Shown piece by piece: positions 8,809-19,894 of a stretch of 64,000 nucleotides of DNA; within the stretch, counting starts at the first letter, position 1, and each line of letters opens with the position of its first letter. The stretch comes from a bacterium. GTDB taxonomy: Bacteria; Desulfobacterota; DSWW01. The notes under the pieces are model-generated. The model saw only the letters and a list, made by a program, of their open reading frames with translations, was not told where the DNA came from and made no database searches. The stretch lies in contig JANQFG010000228.1 in the NCBI GenBank assembly GCA_028277985.1, positions 1 to 64,000 of the forward strand. Direction: 5' to 3'. Made by a program: the position numbers and the translations under genes.

Positions 8809-10593
8809 ATGGGCCACTTCAAGATCAGTGAGGAAGATGTCTTCTTCATTTTGAAGGATCAACTCAACTATGGCTCCATCTGTGAGCTTTCGCCCTTCAA
8901 GGACTTTGACGAAGATACCCTTGACATGCTGGTGAGAGAAGGGATCAAGTTCGCAGAAAAGGAGTTGGACCCACTCTTCGAGATCGGAGAGAAATGGGGC
9001 GTTCTCTTTGAGAACGGTGAAGTGCGGTGCCCGCCTGAATTCAAAACCGCCTTTCAGATCTTCGGCGAGAACGGGTGGATCTCGGCGGTCAGGGATCCAC
9101 GGTATGGCGGACAGGGGTTCCCCCACATGATGCGGATCATCGCGAACGACTTCATGTACGGGGCGGCACAGGCCTTCAACATGGCGCCGAGCCTGACGGG
9201 AGGGGCGGCCGACCTGATCGCCAACTTCGGCTCTGAAGAGCTGAAAGAGCGCTTTGTGCGCAAGATGTTCAGCGGCGAATGGGCCGGAACCATGGCCCTC
9301 ACCGAACCGAACGCGGGCTCCAATCTGGCGGCCCTGCGCAGCACGGCGATTCGCGAAGGAGACCACTTCAGGATCCGGGGAAGCAAGATTTTCATTTCAT
9401 GGGGTGAGCACGACCTCACCGAGAACATCGTGCACCTGCTCCTCGCCCGTATCGAGGGGGCCCCGGAAGGGGTGAAGGGGATCTCTCTCTTCGTAGTGCC
9501 CAAGCACAGGGTCAACGCGGACGGGTCTATTGGGGACTTCAACGACGTGGTCTGCACGGCCGTGGAAAAGAAGATGGGGTTGCATGCATCCCCTACCTGT
9601 GCCCTCAATTTCGGCGAGAATGACGATTGTATCGGCTATCTGGTCGGTCAGGAGAACAAGGGCCTGGCCCATATGTTCCGCCTGATGAACGGTGCCCGGA
9701 TCAACGCGGGCGTGAGTGGGATGACACTGGCCAGCACGGCGTACCAGAACGCTCTGGCCTACACCAAAGAGAGAGTGCAGGGATCGGACATTGCACGCAG
9801 GGCCTCCGGTTACGTTCCGATCATCGAGCATCCGGATGTTCGCCGCATGCTTCTCTGGATGAAGGCGGCCGTGGAGGGCATGCGCGCCATGATCTATGCG
9901 GGGGCATTCTGGTACGACCTATCGCATGCGTGCAGTGACGAAGAGGAGCGAGCACATTACCAGGCATTGGTGGACTTCACGACGCCGATCATCAAGGCGT
10001 ACTGCTCGGATATGGGATTCAGGGTCTGTGAAACGGCGATGCAATGCCTCGGCGGATACGGCTATTGCGCGGAATACCCGGTGGAACAATATCTCAGGGA
10101 TGTGAAGATCATGTCCCTGTACGAGGGAACGAACGGAATCCAGTCCCTGGACCTGATGGGAAGAAAGATGCAGCTCGACGACGGTGCCCCTTATCGGGCC
10201 TACATGCGGGAGCTCTCCGGGTTCTGTGCCAAGCATATTCACCACCCCACCTTGGGTGCTGCGGTCAGGAGACTTGCGGCCGTTGTCAAGCGGATGGCGG
10301 AGGTGACCGCTGGAATGTCCGAGCGGAGGACGAGCGACCCCCTCCAGTGGGCTTCGTACACTTATCCGGCCCTGATGTGCTATGGGGATGTGACCGTGAC
10401 CTGGCGCCTGCTGGACATGGCCGTGCTCGCACAGGAAAGGATCGATCAGGAGAAGGGCAGCGACTTCTACCTCGGCAAAGTGAAACAGGCGACCTTCTTC
10501 GAGGGGGTCACACTGCCGGAGACCTTCGCAAGGCTTGACACTTGCCTACGCAGGGAGCGAGAGGTTGTCGAGATGCCGGAAGGAGCATTCTAG
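8809..10593 (+). CDS. long-form acyl-CoA dehydrogenase with C-terminal extension
   Basis: 594 aa, about 200 residues longer than ordinary members, matching the group with an extra C-terminal helical domain (DmdC, FadE5-like). The ALTEPNAGSNLAAL block is near 163, and QCLGGYGYCAEYPVEQ with SLYEGTNGIQ near 410-450 carries the catalytic Glu. Residues 460-594 form the extension. A strong AAGGAGG lies upstream and the gene begins 41 nt after the previous stop. This long-form group often takes bulky or branched acyl-CoAs. With the 380-aa enzyme next to it, the operon has two distinct desaturation steps. Confidence 0.85.
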   Translation: MGHFKISEEDVFFILKDQLNYGSICELSPFKDFDEDTLDMLVREGIKFAEKELDPLFEIGEKWGVLFENGEVRCPPEFKTAFQIFGENGWISAVRDPRYGGQGFPHMMRIIANDFMYGAAQAFNMAPSLTGGAADLIANFGSEELKERFVRKMFSGEWAGTMALTEPNAGSNLAALRSTAIREGDHFRIRGSKIFISWGEHDLTENIVHLLLARIEGAPEGVKGISLFVVPKHRVNADGSIGDFNDVVCTAVEKKMGLHASPTCALNFGENDDCIGYLVGQENKGLAHMFRLMNGARINAGVSGMTLASTAYQNALAYTKERVQGSDIARRASGYVPIIEHPDVRRMLLWMKAAVEGMRAMIYAGAFWYDLSHACSDEEERAHYQALVDFTTPIIKAYCSDMGFRVCETAMQCLGGYGYCAEYPVEQYLRDVKIMSLYEGTNGIQSLDLMGRKMQLDDGAPYRAYMRELSGFCAKHIHHPTLGAAVRRLAAVVKRMAEVTAGMSERRTSDPLQWASYTYPALMCYGDVTVTWRLLDMAVLAQERIDQEKGSDFYLGKVKQATFFEGVTLPETFARLDTCLRREREVVEMPEGAF

Positions 10594-10599
10594 TATCCA

Positions 10600-10612
10600 G
10601 GGGCCTGGCCCC
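10600..10612. terminator. GC palindrome between convergent operons
   Basis: GGGGCC-T-GGCCCC lies 7 nt past the stop of the long acyl-CoA dehydrogenase, in the 92-nt gap between convergent genes. The arms are perfect, but the spacer is only one base and there is no following T run, so it is a weak terminator candidate. Confidence 0.3.
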
Positions 10613-10685
10613 GGAATGATGGAAGCGCGAGTAGCCCGAAGAATACGGTTGTTCAGGCTCCAGGTGTCTGGAAGCCATCCCCCTC

Positions 10686-11465
10686 TTACCGGCCCCGCCA
10701 GACCGGGTCCCTCTTTTCCACAAAGGCCTTGCACCCCTCCTGGGCGTCTTCCGTTCCGAGGAGGACCACGATCATGTCCTTCAAATAGTCTACGGCCTGA
10801 TTGAACTCCATATCCATCATGTTGTAGAAGGCATCCCGCCCGAGCTTCATCACTGCGGGGCTTCTTCCCTTCAGCTTGTCGGCAAGAGCCATCGTCTCCG
10901 CCTCGAGCTCTTCGGCAGGCACCACCCGGTTCACCAATCCGAGCGTCATCGCTTCCTTCGCATCCAGCACCTCGCCGGTGAACATCATCTCGAGCGCCTT
11001 CTTCCGTCCCACGGTCCGCATGAGACTGGCGGAAACCATCATGGGCCAGACACCGATGTTGATCTCGGGGGTTCCGAATTTGGCGTCCTCGCTGGCAATG
11101 GTGATATCCGGATAGATGGCCAGGCCGAAGCCCCCGGCCAGAGCCCAGCCCCGCACCGACGCAATCGTGGGTTTCCCTAGCTCGCCGAATATGGTGCACA
11201 ACCTCGCGTACGCCTCGTATTGCTTTCTGTTGACCAGATTGGAGTTGCCGATGAATTCCCTGATATCGGCCCCCGCGCAGAAGGCCTTGTCCCCCGCGCC
11301 CGTGATGATGATTACACGGACGTCCGGATCTTCCTTGGCTCTTTCGAGTGCGTCGATGATTTCCAGGAGTGTCCGGTTGCTGAGCCTGTTTCGTTTTTCA
11401 GGCTGGTTCAACGTGACCCTTGCGATCCCATCGTTTATGTCGTAGAGGATATCTTCGTATTTCAT
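10686..11465 (-). CDS. enoyl-CoA hydratase/isomerase family protein
   Basis: 259 aa crotonase. The oxyanion segment KAFCAGADI is near 62-70. The position that normally holds the first catalytic Glu (GGGxEL) reads GGFGLA, so that Glu is missing, while the second (TPEINIGVWP) is kept. Such single-Glu crotonases include hydrolases, isomerases and dehydratases as well as hydratases, so the exact reaction is open. I chose the ATG at 11465 because GGAGAA sits 6 nt upstream; an in-frame ATG 12 nt earlier has no such site. It is the last gene of the AtuA operon, 16 nt after the small AtuA-like gene. Confidence 0.82.
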   Translation of the reverse strand: MKYEDILYDINDGIARVTLNQPEKRNRLSNRTLLEIIDALERAKEDPDVRVIIITGAGDKAFCAGADIREFIGNSNLVNRKQYEAYARLCTIFGELGKPTIASVRGWALAGGFGLAIYPDITIASEDAKFGTPEINIGVWPMMVSASLMRTVGRKKALEMMFTGEVLDAKEAMTLGLVNRVVPAEELEAETMALADKLKGRSPAVMKLGRDAFYNMMDMEFNQAVDYLKDMIVVLLGTEDAQEGCKAFVEKRDPVWRGR

Positions 11466-11481
11466 ACCGTTCTCCATCGAA

Positions 11482-11874
11482 TCAGGCGTCCCATGCTCGC
11501 CCGTATTTCTCGAAGATCTTCTCTGTCGCAGCCCTGGCTTCCGAAAGCAGTTCGGTGTCCACCTCGACTTCCATTCGAAGAAGGGCCTGACCCATGGCTT
11601 TGCCCGTCTGGTCATAGCGCAAGGTCTGCGTAGCGCCCCCGCCGAGAGCCCTGCGAAGAACCACGTGAAGACAGTTTATCTTCGGCATGGGATACAACTC
11701 CACGTCCCCTTTGACCATATCTCCGAAGTGGCTCTTTACCCTGTCCACCGTGACTTCCTTCAGAAGGGCTTCGTACGCATTCCCGGTCTTGGCCATGAGG
11801 CCGATCGAACACGCGTCCCCTTTGTCCCCCGATCGTGCGAAGCTGATTTCGTCGAGTCGAATCCTCTCTTTCAT
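11482..11874 (-). CDS. AtuA-like C-terminal domain protein (separate small subunit)
   Basis: 130 aa. It begins LDEISFARSGDKGDACSIGLMA, close to the start of the ferredoxin-fold domain that follows the main domain in long AtuA proteins. Here it is encoded separately. The GGAGG of its ribosome site lies inside the last codons of the main AtuA gene and the ATG is 2 nt after that stop, so the two are probably translated together and form one enzyme. AtuA takes part in acyclic terpene (citronellol/geraniol) utilisation in Pseudomonas, but its chemistry is not known to me. Confidence 0.75.
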   Translation of the reverse strand: MKERIRLDEISFARSGDKGDACSIGLMAKTGNAYEALLKEVTVDRVKSHFGDMVKGDVELYPMPKINCLHVVLRRALGGGATQTLRYDQTGKAMGQALLRMEVEVDTELLSEARAATEKIFEKYGRAWDA

Positions 11875-11876
11875 CC

Positions 11877-13250
11877 TCACACCTCCTTCATGGTAAATGC
11901 GGTGGGGACTTCTTCCCGGGGAATCAAGGTCGGCCAGAGGGAAATGACGGGTCTCGGCTGCGTGGGTACGCCCATGTGGGCGCCGACACTGCTGATGGTC
12001 CAGAGATGTGTCACCTCGCGTCTCACCTTGTTCGCTTCTTCAAAGGACCGGGTCCGGGCTGAAACCCGCAGGCCCACTTCATTGTAGTCCCGATCCTCCA
12101 CCGTGACCGTGTCGCCCAGAATGGCATTGACCCCCAGGAAATCGTATCGCACCTCTTCCGCATCGAGACCGGTGCTCCGGAAACGTTCCTCCACGATTCT
12201 GGCCGCCCTCTTCGCTTTTTCCAGGGCATCGGGCCAGGGGAAGAAGATCTGGGCCTCTCCGATAAAACCGTCTCTGTATCCTATGCAGAGCTTGAGATCC
12301 TTCGGCCGCGGCGCGCCCTTTACCCGGCTCACCTTCACCCGGTTTTCTCCGACATCTTCAAGGCTGACGGAGGTGAAATCCGCAATCCCGTCCGGCATGA
12401 TGTAGTTTCTCGGATCCAGGACCTCATAGACGAGGTGTTCCTTTACGGTCCACTCGCACACCAGACCCCCCGTTCCGGGTGCTTTCGTAATGACCGTCTC
12501 TCCGTTCTCATCGAATTCGGCGATCGGATATCCTATCTTCCAGGGCGCAGGCACCGCCTTCCAGATATTCGACATGCCCCCGGTGCAGCATTCCGCGCAT
12601 TCGATGATGTGCCCCATGGTTATGGCGGACGCGATGAGATCCGTATAAGGCTCGCTGAAGGTCCAACCGAATTCGTGCATCGCCGGAGCCACGAAAAGGG
12701 CGTTATCCGAAATCCTCCCTGCGACGACTACATGAGCCCCTCCTCCGAGGGCCTGGATCACTGAATCCGAACCGGTGTACGCATTCGCCGCAATGATACG
12801 GTCCTGGATGCGCGTCAGGTCGTCTTCGCCCGTGTCCAGGTTCGGAAAGGCCATGCCCTGATCACGAAGGGAGGTGAGCTTGGGCAGCACGTCGTCGCCC
12901 GTAACCACACCGATCTTCAGGCCCTTCATGCCTAGATCCCGGGCCACCTTGATCACCTCCTCTGCGGCCTGTTCCGGATTGGCACCGCCGGCATTGGTGA
13001 TGACCTTGCAGCCCCTCTCCCATGCAGGAGGAAGGATCGCCTTCATCCAGGGAATGATGTCCGGGATATACCCCTTGGAAGGATCCTTTGCCCTCACCCT
13101 CGTCAAGATGGAAAGCGTCAACTCTGCCAGATGATCGAACCCGATGTAATCGATGCCCCCTTTTTCAACGAGTTCGACCGCAGGCTCCAGCATGTCTCCC
13201 CAGAAGGCGGAGCCCGCACCCACCCGGATCTTCTTCATCTCTTCCTTCAT
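11877..13250 (-). CDS. AtuA/DUF1446 family acyl-CoA catabolism protein
   Basis: 457 aa. The N-terminal block IRVGAGSAFWGDMLEPAVEL and the segments GGIDYIGFDHLAELTLSIL and VITNAGGANPEQAAEE are typical of the DUF1446/AtuA domain. The C-terminal AtuA domain is absent and supplied by the next gene. I start at 13250, 9 nt after GGAG, rather than at the ATG three codons upstream, which directly abuts that GGAG. With the crotonase and DUF1330 gene it forms a minus-strand operon divergent from a MarR regulator. Probable role: metabolism of a branched, terpenoid or carboxylated acyl-CoA (inference). Confidence 0.8.
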   Translation of the reverse strand: MKEEMKKIRVGAGSAFWGDMLEPAVELVEKGGIDYIGFDHLAELTLSILTRVRAKDPSKGYIPDIIPWMKAILPPAWERGCKVITNAGGANPEQAAEEVIKVARDLGMKGLKIGVVTGDDVLPKLTSLRDQGMAFPNLDTGEDDLTRIQDRIIAANAYTGSDSVIQALGGGAHVVVAGRISDNALFVAPAMHEFGWTFSEPYTDLIASAITMGHIIECAECCTGGMSNIWKAVPAPWKIGYPIAEFDENGETVITKAPGTGGLVCEWTVKEHLVYEVLDPRNYIMPDGIADFTSVSLEDVGENRVKVSRVKGAPRPKDLKLCIGYRDGFIGEAQIFFPWPDALEKAKRAARIVEERFRSTGLDAEEVRYDFLGVNAILGDTVTVEDRDYNEVGLRVSARTRSFEEANKVRREVTHLWTISSVGAHMGVPTQPRPVISLWPTLIPREEVPTAFTMKEV

Positions 13251-13364
13251 GGTTCCCATCTCCGGTCTTCAATGCCTGGTTGCAGGGAAAAAAAGGAACT
13301 TGCCACGGACCGGAGCAGTATACGAAAGGAGAGGGTTGTGCGTAAAGAGCCTTTGCCCTTTCGT

Positions 13365-13661
13365 CTAGGGAACGGGCAACCCCTGCACGAAGACGATGTT
13401 CCCGGTGGAAGCCCGGCGCCGATGCTCCGCCAGTGCCTGGTACTCGGGGGAGTCCCACCAGCGTCTCGCCTCCTCGGCCGAATCGAACTTGAGGACCACC
13501 GTACGCGTGTACGGCCATTCTCCTTCCAGCACCTCCGGGTCGTCGTTCACGGCCAGGAATTCGCAGTCGTAGCCGGAAAGAATATCAAGGATTCCGGCTT
13601 CGTATTTCCCGTACTCCTCCCGGTCGTGGATCTTGAGGGTACCCATCACGTACGTTGCCAT
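13365..13661 (-). CDS. DUF1330 family small protein
   Basis: 98 aa. It has the ferredoxin-like (dimeric alpha-beta barrel) pattern of DUF1330: MGTLKIHDREEYGKYEAGI at the start, FDSAEEARRWWDSPEYQ in the middle, and a conserved final strand. The family has no settled function; members sit near aromatic and terpene catabolic genes. A strong AAGGAGG precedes the ATG. It is the promoter-proximal gene of the minus-strand AtuA operon, divergent from the MarR regulator, and a 105-nt gap separates it from atuA. Confidence 0.8.
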   Translation of the reverse strand: MATYVMGTLKIHDREEYGKYEAGILDILSGYDCEFLAVNDDPEVLEGEWPYTRTVVLKFDSAEEARRWWDSPEYQALAEHRRRASTGNIVFVQGLPVP

Positions 13662-13715
13662 GTCATTTTCCTCCTTTTCCGGTTTCTGCTAATGTTGTCC
13701 AGAGCCTGAAATATG

Positions 13716-13745
13716 TTTGATATCTCAAATATTGATATCTATAAT
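13716..13745 (+). promoter_or_regulatory. sigma-70 type promoter with overlapping palindrome upstream of marR
   Basis: TTGATA (13717-13722), a 17-nt spacer and a perfect TATAAT (13740-13745) form a near-consensus promoter for the MarR gene. The -35 is embedded in TTTGA-TATC-TCAAA (13716-13729), whose arms are an exact inverted repeat, and TTGATATCT recurs at 13732-13740. MarR proteins usually bind such short palindromes over their own promoter, so autoregulation and control of the divergent DUF1330-AtuA operon is likely. Confidence 0.65.
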
Positions 13746-13780
13746 ATATGAGTCTTAAATAAATGACAACAGGTAAGAGA

Positions 13781-14212
13781 ATGAAAAAAGAGGACCGACT
13801 CCTTTTTCTGGTTCACAAGGCACAGCACCGTCTGACCACCCATCTGAAGAGCGAGTATCGGAAGGGCGGGGTCACGGTTTCCCCACCTCAGTCGCTGATC
13901 CTCCTCCTGCTGAGGGACGAGAACATGCAGAGTATGTCCGATTTGAGCGAGAAGCTCTCGATCGACAACTCCGCCATCACCGGGCTCGTCGACCGTCTGG
14001 AGAAGGATGGTTTCGTGGCGCGGGAGAAGCACCCGAAAGACCGTCGGGCGTTCCTGATCCGGGTCACGAGGAAGGGGATCCGGGAACTGAAAGCGGTGGA
14101 CGAAATCGTCAAGAAGACCAACCGCGGCATCAAGTCGGGATTCACGGAAAAGGAAACCGAGGCCTTCAAAGCGATCCTGAACAGCTTCTTTTCGAAATTC
14201 GGCAAGACCTAG
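13781..14212 (+). CDS. MarR family transcriptional regulator
   Basis: 143 aa winged-helix protein. The core SLSEKLSIDNSAITGLVDRLEKDGFV with the wing REKHPKDRRAFLIRVT is diagnostic of MarR. I start at the ATG at 13781 (MKKEDRLL) because an AGGTAAGAG stretch precedes it and the predicted transcript begins near 13752. An in-frame ATG at 13763 would leave only about 11 nt of leader, but remains possible. MarR proteins often respond to aromatic or acyl-CoA ligands; its position between two acyl-CoA operons fits that. Confidence 0.9.
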   Translation: MKKEDRLLFLVHKAQHRLTTHLKSEYRKGGVTVSPPQSLILLLLRDENMQSMSDLSEKLSIDNSAITGLVDRLEKDGFVAREKHPKDRRAFLIRVTRKGIRELKAVDEIVKKTNRGIKSGFTEKETEAFKAILNSFFSKFGKT

Positions 14213-14338
14213 CCTTCCCTGCGCCCCTCCCCTCGTCATCCACCTTTGCGCCCCCGAGCCTCATGTTTCCTGAAATTATAGACGAATTAGGTGGTTAAGG
14301 TTTATTGCACCTCTGCGTCTTGTTCTGGGGAGGGCCGG

Positions 14339-17197
<2,859 letters not shown>

Positions 17198-17299
17198 CCC
17201 GGATATTTGACGAGTCGGGCTTTCCGCAGAAAGGCATTCTCCAAACCTCCCGGCATTGTTCATGAAATGTTCGGGCTTGCGCCCGGGGTCTGCTGGCGC

Positions 17300-17327
17300 T
17301 CAAGAAAATCGCGCTTTGTGCCGATGA
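17300..17327 (+). promoter_or_regulatory. possible sigma-28 (FliA) promoter
   Basis: TCAAGAAA (17300-17307), a 12-nt spacer and GCCGATGA (17320-17327) resemble the flagellar sigma-28 consensus (TAAAGTTT, about 11 nt, GCCGATAA). The -10 half matches at 7 of 8 positions; the -35 half is poorer. It ends 46 nt before the putative metalloprotease start. No flagellar genes are in the window, so this is only a candidate. Confidence 0.35.
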
Positions 17328-17373
17328 GATACGATTGAGCTCGAATCCGGATGTAGCTGTTCGACAGGACTGA

Positions 17374-18213
17374 ATGATGGCGGACATTTCCTCCCTGAAC
17401 AACGAAAATCTCGCAATTCATCCTGCACGTTCCGAGGGGTACGAGGGCGGAGTCGTGAAGCGCGGCCTTGCCGTCGGACCCGCGGGGTCCGAACCTTCCG
17501 GGCCCTTCTCCGAAGGCGCTTCTTCACTGGATCGGCCCGCCTTTCGCCTGACCATTTCCGAAGAGGCTTCCCGGCTGGCACGGGTATCCGGAGCCGGGGA
17601 GACCGGGGCGCACGCTGATGGAAAGGAAGCAGGTCGCGCCGGGTCTCGGAGCAAGGGATCCCTCGGGGATCAAGCGGTGAGCGACTCGGACCAGCGGGAG
17701 GTGGAGGAGCTCAAGGAGGAGGACCGCCGGGTCCGACAGCATGAGCAGGCACACGTGGCGGCTGGTGGGCGCTATGTCCGGGGAGGTGCCAAGTACGAAT
17801 ATGTGACGGGGCCGGACGGCAAACGATATGCGACGGGGGGTGAGGTCTCGGTTGATTTGAGCTCGGAGAATGAACCCCGTGCGACCATACAGAAGATGAA
17901 CACCATCCGCAGAGCGGCCCTGGCCCCTGCGGATCCCTCTGCCGCGGATCGATCGATCGCGGCCACTGCAACGAGGAAGGCGGCGGAGGCCCGAAAAGAG
18001 CTATCGGAGAGCCGGAAGCAGGAGGCTCAGGGAGCGCCCGAAGAAGCAGGAGGCGCCGGCCTTGCCGAGCCTGTCCGGACCAGCCCGTCGGAAACCTCCT
18101 CCACACCCGATTCACAAGCGAACGCAGTCCTCAAGACGGGGCTCCTGCGAGCCATCTCCTCTGTCTCCGCGCCTCCGTCTCCAGGCCCGAGCAAGATCAA
18201 CCAATACGCATAG
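17374..18213 (+). CDS. putative metalloprotease, CJM1_0395/SprA-related family
   Basis: 279 aa. Residues 1-105 are low-complexity and variable. The conserved core runs from about 108 to 210: VRQHEQAHVAAGG carries a HEQAH zinc-type motif, followed by GAKYEYVTGPDGKRYATGG, EVSVDL and a run ending ALAPADPSAADRSIAA. That block defines the putative-metalloprotease family named for CJM1_0395. The C-terminal 70 residues are again Ala/Ser/Pro-rich. There is no signal peptide. Its physiological role is unknown. The start is an ATGATG pair; the ribosome site (ACAGGAC) is modest. Confidence 0.7.
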   Translation: MMADISSLNNENLAIHPARSEGYEGGVVKRGLAVGPAGSEPSGPFSEGASSLDRPAFRLTISEEASRLARVSGAGETGAHADGKEAGRAGSRSKGSLGDQAVSDSDQREVEELKEEDRRVRQHEQAHVAAGGRYVRGGAKYEYVTGPDGKRYATGGEVSVDLSSENEPRATIQKMNTIRRAALAPADPSAADRSIAATATRKAAEARKELSESRKQEAQGAPEEAGGAGLAEPVRTSPSETSSTPDSQANAVLKTGLLRAISSVSAPPSPGPSKINQYA

Positions 18214-18260
18214 CAGGCCGCCCTAAAACGCCCATGTCCCTAGTCTCATCCGCGATCCAG

Positions 18261-18441
18261 GGCGAAAGGGCAAAGGCGAAAGGCGAAGGGGACGGAACAA
18301 GCGTTGAAAAGGGGATCATGGAGAACACCACCGTCTTGGTCAGGCGTGATCCATTTTTTCCTTCTCTTCGTCGCCTCTAAGGATGCCGACTTCAGAACTT
18401 CTACCTCCCCTTGACCCTTTTCCCTTTTCCCTTTCGCCTTC
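18261..18441. repeat. long imperfect inverted repeat between convergent genes
   Basis: The left arm at 18261-18291 is purine-rich with GGCGAAAGG-type steps. The right arm at 18407-18441 is its imperfect reverse complement, with CCCTTTCGCCTTC near the end. Inside lies a second pair, GGATCA (18313-18318) and TGATCC (18347-18352). The transcript of either strand could fold into a long nested stem. It fills the 247-nt gap between the metalloprotease and the NfnB-like gene. It may be a mobile palindromic element or a bidirectional end signal; no ORF is supported here. Confidence 0.4.
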
Positions 18442-18460
18442 AACAAGACCCATTCTTCCC

Positions 18461-19873
18461 CTACAACGGCTCACCCCAGGTGATCCACTGAACGTATTCG
18501 TGCATGGCGTTCGCCGCCGTTCGGCCCGCACCCGCTGCGAGGATGACCGTGGCTGCCCCCGTGACGATATCTCCGCCGGCAAAGATTCCCCTGCAGTTGG
18601 TTCTTCCGGTCGCCTCCTCGACCACGATATTCCCCCAGCGATTGGTGTCCAACTCCGGCATGCTCCGGGTCAGGATCGGGTTCGAGTCGTTTCCGATGGC
18701 CACGATGGCCGTGTCGATCTCGGTGACGAACTCGCCCCCCTGGATCGGCACGGGCCTCCGTCTGCCGCTCTCGTCCGGTTCGCCCAGCTCCATTCGTTGG
18801 CTTCTGAGGGCCTTGAGCCTCCCTTTCTCATCGCCGATGAATTCCACGGGAGCGGTCAGGAACTGCCAGTTGATCCCTTCCTGGTCCGCGTGATGGACCT
18901 CTTCCTTTCGTGCCGGCATCTCTTCCCGGGAGCGGCGGTAGAAGAGCATCACTTCTTTCCCACCGAGCCTGAGAGCCGTGCGCGCCGAGTCCATGGCCAC
19001 GTTCCCACCTCCGAAGACGGCCACTCTCGCCCCGTGTGAGATCGGGGTGTCCGCCTCCGGGAAATCGTAGGCCCTCATCAGGTTCGAGCGGGTCAGATAT
19101 TCATTGGCCGAGTAGACGCCATTCAGGTTCTCGCCCGGGATCCCGAGAAACCTGGGCAGACCCGCGCCGGTTCCGACGAAGACCGCCCGATACCCTTCAT
19201 CAAACAGCTCCGGGATCGTGATCGAGGCCCCCACAAGGATGTTGCAGCGGATCTCGACACCGAGCGAAGCCAGGTATTCGAGCTCTCTCTCCACGATTGC
19301 CTTGGGCAGCCGAAATTCGGGGATCCCGTAGGCGAGCACGCCGCCCGCCTTGTGCAGGCCCTCGAAGACGGTGACCCGGTAGCCCTTCCTTGCGAGGTCG
19401 GATGCCACAGTGAGACCTGCAGGCCCGGAACCGATGACCGCAATACCGTGCCCGTTCTCCGGAGCCATCTCGACGGCGGTTCCGTCCGGGTGGGCCGCCT
19501 CGTAGTCCGCCGCGAATCGCTCGAGATTTCCGATGCCGACCGGATCGCCCTTCTTGGCGACCACGCAAAGGGCCTCGCACTGTTCTTCTTGAGGGCATAC
19601 GCGACCGCAAACGGCGGGGAGTGAGTTCTTCTTCTTGATCAGACGGGCCGCATCGTTGATCCGTCCTTCCTTGATCAACCGAATGAACCCGGGGATGTCG
19701 ATCCCTACGGGGCATCCCTTCACACATTGCGGCCCTCTGCACATGAGGCACCGGGAGGCCTCCTCGAGAGCCTCTTCCTCAGAGTATCCCAGGTTGACCT
19801 CGAGGAAGTTTCCGCCACGGATCTCCGGGTCCTGTGATCGCATCGGGACACGGGTGCTTCGCTTCTGCGGCAT
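18461..19873 (-). CDS. NfnB/SudA-like NADPH-dependent oxidoreductase (GltD family)
   Basis: 470 aa. The N-terminal 4Fe-4S region has CLMCRGPQCVKGCPVGID (about 42-59) and a second cluster CGRVCPQEEQCEALC (about 90-105). Two Rossmann motifs follow: GSGPAGLTVASDLA for FAD and FGGGNVAMDSARTAL for NADPH. It is annotated in many anaerobes as homotetrameric glutamate synthase small subunit, but pairing with the upstream 2Fe-2S flavoprotein is the NfnAB/SudAB arrangement. In Nfn this subunit binds NADPH and the bifurcating FAD, coupling NADPH, NADH and ferredoxin pools. AGGAGG lies about 10 nt before the ATG; 21 nt separate the two genes. Confidence 0.82.
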   Translation of the reverse strand: MPQKRSTRVPMRSQDPEIRGGNFLEVNLGYSEEEALEEASRCLMCRGPQCVKGCPVGIDIPGFIRLIKEGRINDAARLIKKKNSLPAVCGRVCPQEEQCEALCVVAKKGDPVGIGNLERFAADYEAAHPDGTAVEMAPENGHGIAVIGSGPAGLTVASDLARKGYRVTVFEGLHKAGGVLAYGIPEFRLPKAIVERELEYLASLGVEIRCNILVGASITIPELFDEGYRAVFVGTGAGLPRFLGIPGENLNGVYSANEYLTRSNLMRAYDFPEADTPISHGARVAVFGGGNVAMDSARTALRLGGKEVMLFYRRSREEMPARKEEVHHADQEGINWQFLTAPVEFIGDEKGRLKALRSQRMELGEPDESGRRRPVPIQGGEFVTEIDTAIVAIGNDSNPILTRSMPELDTNRWGNIVVEEATGRTNCRGIFAGGDIVTGAATVILAAGAGRTAANAMHEYVQWITWGEPL

Positions 19874-19894
19874 GGGTTGGTGACCTCCTGCCTG

